Assembly: GCF_001277235.1 (NCBI RefSeq)
Contig: NZ_CP012266.1
Location: forward strand, 4,092,001-4,156,000
Reading direction: 5' to 3'
DNA: 64,000 nt
DNA from: Cronobacter dublinensis subsp. dublinensis LMG 23823
GTDB taxonomy: Bacteria; Pseudomonadota; Gammaproteobacteria; Enterobacterales; Enterobacteriaceae
A model generated the notes under the pieces. The model saw nothing but the letters and a program-made list of their open reading frames with translations, had not been told where the DNA came from and did no database searches. Each line of letters begins with the position of its first letter. Position 1 is the first letter of the stretch. Shown here one piece after another: positions 37,676-45,560 of this stretch. Position numbers and translations under genes: made by a program.

Positions 37676-38455
37676 TTACCGGTTTGCCAGGCGCGCTTTT
37701 AGCGCCAGCAGCGCGTCGCAGAATTCGCGGGGGTGAGAGATGAACGGCGCGTGGGCCGCTTTATCGAACACCCGCGAATCGCTGGCGGGCCAGCGCTCGT
37801 CCAGCAATGCGGCGACCTTACGCGGCACCAGTCCGTCGAGCCGCCCGTAGAGGCGTAAAAACGGCCCCTGCCAGGCGGCGAGCGCCTCGCGCAGATCGGC
37901 GGTTTTCAGGATTTCCAGCCCGCCGTTTAACACATCAGCCCCCGGCATCTGCTGCGCCAGCACAATGGATTTCAGCACGCGCGCGTCCTGCCGTGCCGTC
38001 TCGGTGCCGAGCGTTTGCAGCGCCAGGAAGCGCTCGACCGTGCGCTGGAAATCGTCGCTCAGCTGACGCTGAAAACCGCTTAACACCTCAGGCTTAATAC
38101 CGGGCCAGTCGTCGCCCGCCTGAAAACAGGGCGACGACGCGACGGTCACCAGCGCCTCGACCCTGGACGACACATTCAGCGCTACCTGGCTTGCCACCAG
38201 CCCGCCGAGGCTCCAGCCGAGCCAGATGGCGCGCTCAGGCGCGCGGCTCGCCACCAGACGCGCCATCTCATCAAGCGTCAGCGCGCCAAACCCCTGGCTG
38301 CGCCCGTAGCCCGGCAGATCGACCAAATGCAGCGTAAAGTGCGAGCTTAATTCCTGCGAAATGCAACGCCACACTTCGGCATTCAGCCCCCACCCGTGCA
38401 GCAGCACAAGATGACAATTTCCTTCGCCCGTGGTCTGCCACCAGATGTCATTCAT
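37676..38455 (-). CDS. bioH: pimeloyl-ACP methyl ester esterase BioH
   Basis: Alpha/beta hydrolase that removes the methyl group from pimeloyl-ACP methyl ester, ending synthesis of the biotin pimeloyl chain. The catalytic triad is complete at the E. coli numbers: Ser82 (GWSLGG), Asp207 (GRLDGLV) and His235 (AAHAPFIS). The protein has 259 residues (E. coli 256). It is divergent from gntX with only 39 bases between, as in E. coli, and far from the bio operon. Confidence 0.97.
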   Translation of the reverse strand: MNDIWWQTTGEGNCHLVLLHGWGLNAEVWRCISQELSSHFTLHLVDLPGYGRSQGFGALTLDEMARLVASRAPERAIWLGWSLGGLVASQVALNVSSRVEALVTVASSPCFQAGDDWPGIKPEVLSGFQRQLSDDFQRTVERFLALQTLGTETARQDARVLKSIVLAQQMPGADVLNGGLEILKTADLREALAAWQGPFLRLYGRLDGLVPRKVAALLDERWPASDSRVFDKAAHAPFISHPREFCDALLALKARLANR

Positions 38456-38494
38456 CCGTTACTCTTCTCATGATTGATGTACAAGGAGGTCGTC

Positions 38495-39172
38495 ATGCTA
38501 ACAATACCGGGGAGGTGTTGGCTATGCCGGATGCCGCTGCACATACCGGGCTGGGGAGTGTGTTCGTGCTGTCAGCGGCGGCGGCAAACGCCGGTCTGTC
38601 CGCAATGTGGACTGCCCGCCGCGCTGGAGACGCTGCCCTGCGGCCGCTGCCTGCAAAAACCGCCCGTCTGGCAGCGGCTTATTGCCGCGAGCGACTATGC
38701 GCCGCCGGTGAGCGCGCTGGTGCATCAGTTTAAATTCCACGGACGCACCGCGCTTGCGCCCGCGCTCGCCCGTCTGCTGCTGTTAAACGTGCTGGCCGCG
38801 AAGCGCGCCGCCGCCCTGCCCGCCGCGGATCTCATCATCAGCGTGCCGCTGCACCGCACCCGTGCCTGGCGACGCGGCTATAACCAGAGCGCACTTATCG
38901 CCAATACGCTTTCCCGGTGGCTCGGGATACGCTACGTGCCGGGTGCCGTAACGCGTATCAAATCCGCCCCGCCGCAGCGGCAGCTCAACGCCCGGCAGCG
39001 ACGCAGCAACCTGAAAAACGCCTTCCGGGTTGAATTACCGGTGGCGGGTCTCCATATCGTTCTTGTGGATGATGTCGTCACAACAGGGAGTACGGTTGCC
39101 CAAATCGCGCGCCTGCTCAAGCGCAACGGCGCGGCGACTGTCCAGGTATGGTGCCTGTGTCGAACCTTGTAG
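38495..39172 (+). CDS. gntX: ComF-family phosphoribosyltransferase-like protein GntX
   Basis: ComF/amidophosphoribosyltransferase-like protein; relatives take part in DNA uptake, and E. coli gntX is needed for growth on DNA. The N terminus holds zinc-type Cys pairs (CWLCRMP, CSCC, CPQCG, CGRC), and the PRPP loop is VLVDDVVTTGSTV near the C terminus. I start at 38495: AAGGAGG lies five bases upstream, giving 225 residues. Its position beside the hof genes in the same window fits a DNA-uptake role, but that link is only inferred. Confidence 0.93.
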   Translation: MLTIPGRCWLCRMPLHIPGWGVCSCCQRRRQTPVCPQCGLPAALETLPCGRCLQKPPVWQRLIAASDYAPPVSALVHQFKFHGRTALAPALARLLLLNVLAAKRAAALPAADLIISVPLHRTRAWRRGYNQSALIANTLSRWLGIRYVPGAVTRIKSAPPQRQLNARQRRSNLKNAFRVELPVAGLHIVLVDDVVTTGSTVAQIARLLKRNGAATVQVWCLCRTL

Positions 39173-39193
39173 AGCCTCGATGATGGGCGTATT

Positions 39194-39218
39194 ATAACCA
39201 ACTAAAATAGTCAACTAT
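39194..39218 (+). promoter_or_regulatory. IscR type 1 binding site before nfuA
   Basis: The 25 bases read ATAACCAACTAAA then ATAGTCAACTAT and match the IscR type 1 consensus (ATASYYGACT-RWWW-YAGTCRRSTAT) at 23 of 25 positions. The site ends 12 bases before the nfuA start and overlaps the likely promoter (TATTAT near 39190). E. coli nfuA is a known type 1 IscR target, so [2Fe-2S]-IscR repression is expected. Confidence 0.8.
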
Positions 39219-39230
39219 TAGGCCATTGCT

Positions 39231-39806
39231 ATGATCCGTATTTCCGATGCCGCCCAGGCACACTTTGCCAAGCTACTGGCAAACCAGGAAGAAGGGACGC
39301 AGATCCGCGTATTCGTTATTAACCCAGGCACCCCGAATGCTGAATGTGGCGTGTCTTACTGCCCGCCCGACGCCGTGGAAGCTACGGATACCGCACTGAA
39401 ATTCGACCTGCTCACCGCCTATGTGGACGAACTGAGTGCACCGTATCTGGAAGATGCGGAAATTGATTTTGTGACCGACCAGCTGGGCTCACAGCTCACG
39501 CTGAAAGCGCCTAACGCGAAAATGCGTAAAGTGGCCGATGACGCGCCGCTGATGGAGCGCGTGGAGTATTTACTGCAATCGCAGATCAACCCGCAGCTGG
39601 CAGGCCACGGCGGTCGCGTGACGCTGATGGAGATAACCGACGAAGGCTACGCCATTCTGCAATTCGGCGGCGGCTGCAACGGCTGCTCAATGGTAGACGT
39701 GACCCTGAAAGAGGGTATCGAAAAGCAACTGCTGAACGAGTTCCCGGAGCTCAAAGGCGTGCGCGATCTTACCGAGCACCAGCGCGGCGAGCACTCGTAC
39801 TACTAA
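39231..39806 (+). CDS. nfuA: Fe-S cluster carrier NfuA
   Basis: Carries and delivers [4Fe-4S] clusters, especially under iron limitation or oxidative stress. The N-terminal degenerate A-type domain (about 1-95; only some of the A-type Cys remain: Cys39, Cys44) is followed by the Nfu domain with the cluster ligands Cys149 and Cys152 in GGCNGCSMVD. The 191 residues equal E. coli NfuA. Confidence 0.98.
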   Translation: MIRISDAAQAHFAKLLANQEEGTQIRVFVINPGTPNAECGVSYCPPDAVEATDTALKFDLLTAYVDELSAPYLEDAEIDFVTDQLGSQLTLKAPNAKMRKVADDAPLMERVEYLLQSQINPQLAGHGGRVTLMEITDEGYAILQFGGGCNGCSMVDVTLKEGIEKQLLNEFPELKGVRDLTEHQRGEHSYY

Positions 39807-39824
39807 GCGCTGAACGCCGGCCAT

Positions 39825-39855
39825 AAAAAAGCCCGCTTTAAGCGGGCTTTTTTTT
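39825..39855 (+). terminator. terminator of nfuA
   Basis: AAAAAAGCCCGCT / AGCGGGCTTTTTT with a 3-base loop and an 8-base T run, 18 bases after the stop. Confidence 0.92.
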
Positions 39856-39871
39856 CGCGTATGCTCGGAAT

Positions 39872-39902
39872 AAAAAAACCCGCACAAGGCGGGTTCTTTT
39901 TT
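39872..39902 (-). terminator. terminator of the csp gene
   Basis: AACCCGC / GCGGGTT with loop ACAAG, flanked by A7 on the left and T6 on the right, so it can act on either strand. It lies 64 bases past the stop of the minus-strand cold-shock gene. Confidence 0.8.
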
Positions 39903-39965
39903 GCGTCGATTTCACTGCTCAGGGCTTTCCCGTCATCGCTGTCGGAAACCGCGCAGGCAGGGCGA

Positions 39966-40178
39966 TTAGATAGCAGTTACGTTCGCAGCTGCCGGGCCTT
40001 TCGCGCCGCTTTCAACGGAGAAAGAGACCTTCTGGCCTTCTTCCAGGGTTTTGAAGCCGTTGTTCTGGATAGCGGAGAAGTGAACGAAAACGTCCTTGCT
40101 GCCGTTGTCCGGAGTAATGAAGCCAAAACCTTTTTCCGCGTTAAACCATTTTACTAAACCAGTCATTTTATCAGACAT
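39966..40178 (-). CDS. CspA-family cold-shock protein
   Basis: A 70-residue single cold-shock domain, an RNA/ssDNA chaperone. RNP1 is KGFGFI and RNP2 is VFVHF; the protein begins MSDKMTGLVKWFNAEKGFGF and ends GAKGPAAANVTAI, which is closest to CspA/CspG. A CspA-type leader is present upstream (40179-40345), so it should be cold-inducible. It occupies the slot of gntT in E. coli, where cspA is elsewhere, so I leave the paralogue letter open. AAGGTG precedes the ATG. Confidence 0.93.
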   Translation of the reverse strand: MSDKMTGLVKWFNAEKGFGFITPDNGSKDVFVHFSAIQNNGFKTLEEGQKVSFSVESGAKGPAAANVTAI

Positions 40179-40345
40179 GTTATCACCTTAAATAATTCAT
40201 TGAGCCTTACGGCATTCGTGGCCTGCATAACAGAATTTACTTAGCGCTTATGGAGGAGACTCAAGAAGGGATATCGCGGGATAACACTTGGTATGAGAAC
40301 TGCTTTACTAAACTGCTTTTCGACGGGTCTGTCTCGCAAACCGAG
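40179..40345 (-). ncRNA. CspA-type 5' leader (cold-sensing RNA thermosensor)
   Basis: About 167 bases of leader that resemble the E. coli cspA 5'UTR (about 159 bases). Near the presumed start, GGTTTGCGAGACAGACC matches the cspA cold-box region GGTTTGACGTACAGACC; AAAGCAGTTTAGTAAAGCAG and GTTATC...GATATCCC follow in the same order as in cspA. The end TTATTTAAGGTGATAAC resembles the cspA ribosome binding region. It is expected to refold on cooling and expose the start codon. Confidence 0.75.
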
Positions 40346-40397
40346 GAGTGCATTAACGCATGTCCATTCACACAAAGCAAGCTTTTTTATTGAGGGA

Positions 40398-40443
40398 AGA
40401 AAAAGCGTCGCCCCTGCGCGCCTTAAGCGAAACGCAGGGGCGA
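40398..40443 (-). terminator. terminator of malPQ
   Basis: TCGCCCCTGCG (40408-40418) pairs with CGCAGGGGCGA (40433-40443), a perfect 11-bp stem with a 14-base loop. On the minus strand a CGCTTTTTC tract follows. It begins 4 bases after the malQ stop. Confidence 0.8.
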
Positions 40444-40447
40444 ACGA

Positions 40448-42547
40448 TTACTTACGCTTTACCGCAGACGCGGCACGACGGCGTTTATCCAGATCGCTAA
40501 TCAATCGGTTCACGGTCGGGTCGGCAAACATCGCCTCCAGCCCGACAGTGAGCTTACGCCGCCAGTTTTGATACTGGTCGCTGGTACCAGGAATATTGAC
40601 CGGCTGCGCCATATCGAGCCAGTCTTCCGGCTGCAGGCCGAGCAACGCGCTGTTGCTGTCAGCGATATACCGCTGGAGCGCGCGGTTCAGCGTGGCGCCC
40701 ATTTTCATGCGCGCGGCGTGATGCCCGGCGCGTTTCGGCAGACAACCGTGCTGATGCAGACTCTCAAGCAGCCCCTGTTTGGCGCGCTCGCGGTCGGCAT
40801 ACAGCCCCTGCAACACCTCTTCGTCAGGGTAGAGACCAAGTTTTTTGCCAAGCGTCAGATCGCCGCTCTCCCAGTAGCCGCGCAGCGTCGGCAGGTCATG
40901 GGTCGTCGCGACCGCCATCGCCTGCGTCGTCCAGCGCTTCGGCGCGCGGAAGCGGCTGCCGCCTTCGTTTTCGAAATAGAGCACTTTGTACGAGTAAACG
41001 CCGCTGTCGCGCAGCTTGCCGACGATCTCTACCGGCACCGTGCCGAGATCTTCGCCGATCACCATGCAGCGGTGGCGCTGGCTTTCCAGCGCGAGGATCG
41101 CCAGCAGATCGTCCACCGGATACTGCACGTAAGCGCCTTTATCCGCAGTTTCGCCGTAAGGGATCCACCACAGGCGCAGCAGCGACATGACATGGTCGAT
41201 ACGCAATGCGCCGCAACTGGTCATATTGGCGCGCAGCAGCTCGATAAACGGCTCGTAGGCGCGCGCCTGCATCACGTGCGGATCCATCGGCGGCAGGCCC
41301 CAGTTCTGACCAAGCGGGCCGAGAATATCCGGTGGCGCGCCGACAGAGGCCTTCAGACAGTAAAGCTCGCGGTCGCACCAGGTCTCCGCGCCGCCTTCCG
41401 CCACGCCAACTGCCAGATCGCGGTACAGCCCAATCGGCATCGCATGTGACTGGCTGGTCTCCCAGCAGCGGGCGAACTGCTCATACGCGAGCCATTGCAG
41501 CCAGAGATAAAAATCGACCTCATCCGCGCGTTTTTTGCAAAATGTCTGCACTTCCGGGCTGCTGGTGTCCTGATATGCTTTTGGCCAGGCGGGCCAGCCC
41601 CAGCGCATCGGATCTTCCTGCGCCTGCCAGGCGTGAATGGCGTCAAACGCCGCCTGCCAGTAAAGCCCCTCGCCCGCACGGGCGACGAAATCGCGAAACG
41701 CCACCACGGCGTCGTCGTCCGGGCCGCGGGCAGAGAAATGCTTCCAGCCCATGCGCAGCGCCGTGAGCTTCAGCGTCGTAACGCCGGTGTAATCGACCCA
41801 CTGCGATTCACGGGCAGCCTTCACCGCCTTTTGCGTCGCATCAAGTCGCCACCAGGCCTGCGCCTCGTCGCTCAGGCGGAAATCGTCCACCGCGTTGACG
41901 TCGATATAAATCACGTTGAGCCAGCGGCGCGACGAAGGGCTGTACGGGCTCGCGCTTTCCGGGTTCGCTGGGTAGAGCGCGTGGATTGGGTTGAGACCGA
42001 TAAAGGCGCCGCCGCGCGCGCCCACTTCATTGAGCATCGCCTTCAGATCGCCGAAATCACCGATACCCCAGTTATTTTCTGAGCGCAGCGTATAAAGCTG
42101 CACACAGGCGCCCCAAAGCTTTTTGCCGTCGCGCAGCGCCTGCGGCTCATAGCAGCGCTTCGGCGCGACGATAAGCCGACAGTGCCAGCGGCTCTCTTCA
42201 CGGGTAAGCGTGAGCGTGTGATAGCCCTCGGTAAGTTTTGCCGGCAGCGTGAGCGCCTCACCGCCGCGCGCGACGCCGTTAAACTGCTCGCCCGTCTCGC
42301 TGGTCAGCAGCCACGTATACTCGCCGCGCCCCTGCGGCGTGAGCTGCATACGGCGGCTCTTCGTCACCACCAGCACCGGCGGCAGCGGCGATTTCGCGGC
42401 CGCTTTCGGCGCGACGTCGGAGTTCATCGCGTCCAGCAAACGCCGTTTGGTCTCAGCGCCAATCGCCTGCGGTTTGCCGTGCGCGTTGATGTAGTTAGGG
42501 CTAATCCCCGCCGCAAGGGCGGAGGAGTCAAGGCGTTTGCTTTCCAT
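40448..42547 (-). CDS. malQ: 4-alpha-glucanotransferase MalQ (amylomaltase)
   Basis: Cytoplasmic GH77 disproportionating enzyme that transfers maltodextrinyl units, releasing glucose and longer dextrins for MalP. The catalytic acids are visible: nucleophile Asp in ALRIDHVMSLLRLWW, acid/base Glu in MVIGEDLGTVP and Asp in ATTHDLPTLRGYW. I start at 42547 (MESKRLDSSALAAGISP) with AAGGAG upstream, giving 699 residues (E. coli 694). Ten bases after malP. Confidence 0.97.
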   Translation of the reverse strand: MESKRLDSSALAAGISPNYINAHGKPQAIGAETKRRLLDAMNSDVAPKAAAKSPLPPVLVVTKSRRMQLTPQGRGEYTWLLTSETGEQFNGVARGGEALTLPAKLTEGYHTLTLTREESRWHCRLIVAPKRCYEPQALRDGKKLWGACVQLYTLRSENNWGIGDFGDLKAMLNEVGARGGAFIGLNPIHALYPANPESASPYSPSSRRWLNVIYIDVNAVDDFRLSDEAQAWWRLDATQKAVKAARESQWVDYTGVTTLKLTALRMGWKHFSARGPDDDAVVAFRDFVARAGEGLYWQAAFDAIHAWQAQEDPMRWGWPAWPKAYQDTSSPEVQTFCKKRADEVDFYLWLQWLAYEQFARCWETSQSHAMPIGLYRDLAVGVAEGGAETWCDRELYCLKASVGAPPDILGPLGQNWGLPPMDPHVMQARAYEPFIELLRANMTSCGALRIDHVMSLLRLWWIPYGETADKGAYVQYPVDDLLAILALESQRHRCMVIGEDLGTVPVEIVGKLRDSGVYSYKVLYFENEGGSRFRAPKRWTTQAMAVATTHDLPTLRGYWESGDLTLGKKLGLYPDEEVLQGLYADRERAKQGLLESLHQHGCLPKRAGHHAARMKMGATLNRALQRYIADSNSALLGLQPEDWLDMAQPVNIPGTSDQYQNWRRKLTVGLEAMFADPTVNRLISDLDKRRRAASAVKRK

Positions 42548-42557
42548 GGCGGCTCCT

Positions 42558-44960
42558 TTAGCGTTTTGCCTGCCAGATACGTTGCTGATAATCCCGGATA
42601 GAGCGGTCAGAGCTGAACATGCCGCAGCGCGCGGTGTTAAGGATAGCCGCGCGGGTCCAGGCTTCCTGGTCGCGGTAGAGCACATCCACCTGCTTCTGGG
42701 CTTCAACATAGGCGGAAAAGTCCGCCATCACCAGGTACGGGTCGCCGCCCTGTTTATCCATGCTGTGCAGCATCTGGTCGAAAGCGTGTTTGTCACCGTC
42801 AGTGTAGATGCCCTTCTCCAGCTCTTTGAGCACCGCGTCCAGCAGTTTGTCTTTTTTGCGCCATTTCACCGGGTCATACCCTTTGGCTTTCAGCGCTTTC
42901 ACTTCTTCGACGGTGTGGCCGAAGATAAAAATGTTCTCTTCGCCAACCTGCTCGGCAATCTCGACGTTCGCGCCGTCCAGAGTACCGACAGTGAGTGCGC
43001 CGTTCAGCGCCAGCTTCATGTTGCCGGTGCCGGACGCCTCTTTACCGGCCGTCGAGATCTGCTCGGAGATATCCGCCGCCGGGATCATCATCTCAGCGAC
43101 AGAGACGTTGTAATCCGGCAGGAAGACCACTTTCAGCTTATCGCCGACGGCCGGATCGTTATTCACCGCCTGCGCCACTTTGTTGATAGCGTAGATGATA
43201 TTTTTGGCGAGGTAGTACCCCGGCGCGGCTTTAGCGCCGAACAGGAAGACGCGCGGCACGCGGTCAGCCTGCGGGTTTTCGCGAATTTCTTTGTACAACG
43301 CCAGGATATGCAACAGGTTGAGGTGCTGACGTTTGTACTCGTGCAGGCGTTTGATCTGCACGTCGAACAGCGCGTTCGGGTTGATTTCAATGCCGGTGCG
43401 GGCATGGATATATGCTGCGAGACGCTTTTTATTCTCCTGCTTGATGGTGCGGTACGCGTTGCAAAACGCCGCGTCGTCGGCATATTTTTCAAGCCCGGCC
43501 AGCGCGTCGAGATCGTTGACCCACTCTTTTTTCAGGGTTTTATCGATAAGCGCGGCCAGCGCCGGGTTGCACTGTTTGATCCAGCGGCGCGGCGTAATGC
43601 CGTTGGTGACGTTGTGGAATTTGTTTGGCCACAGCTGGTGATATTCCGGGAACAGATCTTTTACCACTAAATCGGAGTGCAGCGCCGCCACGCCGTTAAC
43701 GGCAAAGCCGCTCACCACGCAGAGGTTCGCCATACGCACCTGGCCGTTATGCACCACGGCGAGCTTCGCCCACACCGCCTCGTCGCTAGGCCAGGTTTTG
43801 CTGACCAGCTTTTTAAAGCGCTTGTTGATCTCTTTGATGATTTGCATGTGGCGCGGCAGCAGCGCGCGAATAAGGCGCTCGTCCCAGCACTCCAGCGCCT
43901 CTGGCATCAGGGTGTGGTTGGTGTAGGCGAACGTGTTGCTGGTGATAGCCCAGGCCTCGTCCCAGCTCAGCTGATGCTCGTCAATCAGCACGCGCAGCAG
44001 TTCCGGGATGGCAATCGTCGGGTGGGTGTCGTTAAGCTGAATCACCTCGTACGCCGGCAGTTCGGCAAGCTTGCGGCCCGCCAGATGATGACGACGCAGA
44101 ATATCGGCAACCGAGCAGGCGCACTGGAAATATTGCTGCATCAGACGCAGCTTTTTGCCCGCCTGATGGTTGTCGTTCGGGTAGAGCACTTTGGTAAGTT
44201 TTTCGGCGTCGATGCCCTGCTGCTCGGCGCGCAGGAAATCGCCGTCGTTGAATTTCGTCAGGTCAAACGGGTGCGCGTGCGTCGCCTGCCACAGACGCAG
44301 CGGCTGCGCCACGCTGTTGCGATAGCCGACCACCGGCAGGTCCCAGGCTTCGCCCGTTATCACAAAGCCCGGCTCCCAGCGCGCATGTTTGCCTTCTTTG
44401 ATAACCTTGCCGCCAATCCCTACCGGCACGTTCAGCGCCGCGTTATGGGTAAACCACGGATAGTTGCGACGCTGCCAGTCATCCGGCGCTTCCATCTGCC
44501 TGCCATCGTCGAACGACTGACGAAACAGCCCGTACTGGTAATTAAGACCATAGCCGGTCGCAGACTGGCCGACGGTCGCCATCGAATCCAGGAAGCAAGC
44601 CGCCAGACGCCCGAGGCCGCCGTTGCCCAGCCCTGGATCGATTTCCTGCTCCAGCAGATCGCCGAGATGGATATTGTGACCCTCAAGAATACGGCTGACC
44701 TCATCATGCCAGCCCAGATTCAGCAGGTTGTTGCCGGTCAGGCGGCCAATCAGAAACTCCATGGAGATGTAGTTAACGTGGCGCTGCTGCGCCTTCGGCT
44801 CGCGGGCCGGAATTGCGACAAGCAGTTCCGAGAGCGCGCCGCTGACCGCCTGCCACCACTGGCGCTGCGTCATTTCTTTGGCGCTGTGCAAACCAAAACG
44901 CTGCCACTGACGGGTCAGGGCGGCTTCGAAATCGGCCGGATTAAAGGTGGGCTGTGACAT
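42558..44960 (-). CDS. malP: maltodextrin phosphorylase MalP
   Basis: PLP-dependent GT35 phosphorylase that releases glucose 1-phosphate from maltodextrins in the cytoplasm. The PLP lysine lies in EASGTGNMKLALNGALTVGTLDGANVEI, split here as EASGTGNMKLALNG and the following block. I start at 44960 (MSQPTFNPADF), giving 800 residues (E. coli 797); the frame is open a further 46 codons upstream through the promoter. It forms an operon with malQ and is divergent from malT, with a MalT box about 75 bases upstream. Confidence 0.96.
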   Translation of the reverse strand: MSQPTFNPADFEAALTRQWQRFGLHSAKEMTQRQWWQAVSGALSELLVAIPAREPKAQQRHVNYISMEFLIGRLTGNNLLNLGWHDEVSRILEGHNIHLGDLLEQEIDPGLGNGGLGRLAACFLDSMATVGQSATGYGLNYQYGLFRQSFDDGRQMEAPDDWQRRNYPWFTHNAALNVPVGIGGKVIKEGKHARWEPGFVITGEAWDLPVVGYRNSVAQPLRLWQATHAHPFDLTKFNDGDFLRAEQQGIDAEKLTKVLYPNDNHQAGKKLRLMQQYFQCACSVADILRRHHLAGRKLAELPAYEVIQLNDTHPTIAIPELLRVLIDEHQLSWDEAWAITSNTFAYTNHTLMPEALECWDERLIRALLPRHMQIIKEINKRFKKLVSKTWPSDEAVWAKLAVVHNGQVRMANLCVVSGFAVNGVAALHSDLVVKDLFPEYHQLWPNKFHNVTNGITPRRWIKQCNPALAALIDKTLKKEWVNDLDALAGLEKYADDAAFCNAYRTIKQENKKRLAAYIHARTGIEINPNALFDVQIKRLHEYKRQHLNLLHILALYKEIRENPQADRVPRVFLFGAKAAPGYYLAKNIIYAINKVAQAVNNDPAVGDKLKVVFLPDYNVSVAEMMIPAADISEQISTAGKEASGTGNMKLALNGALTVGTLDGANVEIAEQVGEENIFIFGHTVEEVKALKAKGYDPVKWRKKDKLLDAVLKELEKGIYTDGDKHAFDQMLHSMDKQGGDPYLVMADFSAYVEAQKQVDVLYRDQEAWTRAAILNTARCGMFSSDRSIRDYQQRIWQAKR

Positions 44961-45031
44961 AGTGAATCGGGGTCCTGTAGCATGAAAATAGGGAGAATTT
45001 TCGTTAGTTTGCCCGGGCGCCTGAGCGAATT

Positions 45032-45041
45032 CCTCATCCTG
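45032..45041 (-). promoter_or_regulatory. MalT box upstream of malP
   Basis: On the minus strand CAGGATGAGG matches the MalT box GGGGAKGAGG at eight of ten positions, with the core GGATGAGG intact. It lies about 70 bases before the malP start, in the right orientation for activation by MalT. Confidence 0.6.
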
Positions 45042-45418
45042 CGGGGGATTAGCGAGGGAGGAGAAACGGGGAGTAGCAAAAACTGTGATCGCCGCCACTA
45101 AACCTTAGTTGGGAGCGGGCAAAACGACAGGAAAACGCACAGGAATTTCGTCTCGTGACGCGGTTTATCACGCGCTGAACATCGCCGGGCAAGCGCCCTG
45201 TTACAGAAGAAATGAATTCTCACTAAAAATAACGGTTCAACGGCATTCCGGCGTCATTTCCAGGTGATTTCGCGCACAAAAATGGGTAAAAACGGCACTC
45301 CGTCATCGGGTTTGCTGCCCCGGCGGCGAAATAAAACGCAGCGCCCGGAAGACGCCAGACCAGAGCCAACGGCCTTTGCAGCCCCACGGCCGGGAAATAT
45401 TCACAGAAAAAATGGAAA

Positions 45419-45434
45419 TGTGACAGAGTGCAAC
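45419..45434 (+). promoter_or_regulatory. CRP site of the malT promoter
   Basis: TGTGA-CAGAGT-GCAAC closely resembles the known E. coli malT CRP site (TGTGACACAGTGCAAAT). It lies about 130 bases before malT; with CRP at -70 as in E. coli, transcription would start near 45497. Confidence 0.75.
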
Positions 45435-45560
45435 TTTAAGCGGCCCCAAAAAGGACATAACTTGCATTCGCGCCCATTCTGTCCGACCTTAATTTAGTAT
45501 TAATTACGAAGCGCAAAAAAAATCGTCATCTCGTTGCCTCCTGCACAGTGAAGTGATCCT

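Larger units (their letters stand above)
44961..45560. other. malPQ-malT divergent regulatory region
   Basis: 600 bases. The malP side holds a MalT box (45032-45041); a second, inverted, weaker GGGGATTAGC lies at 45044-45053. The malT side holds a CRP site (45419-45434). The middle (45100-45400) has no convincing gene; a 77-codon open frame there looks random. Confidence 0.6.

Noticed and set aside
39861..40157. 98-codon plus-strand open frame over the csp gene
   Set aside because: Antisense to a clear cold-shock domain protein and overlapping its terminator.
45264..45497. 77-codon open frame between malP and malT
   Set aside because: Spans the malT CRP site and promoter; product has no recognisable features.
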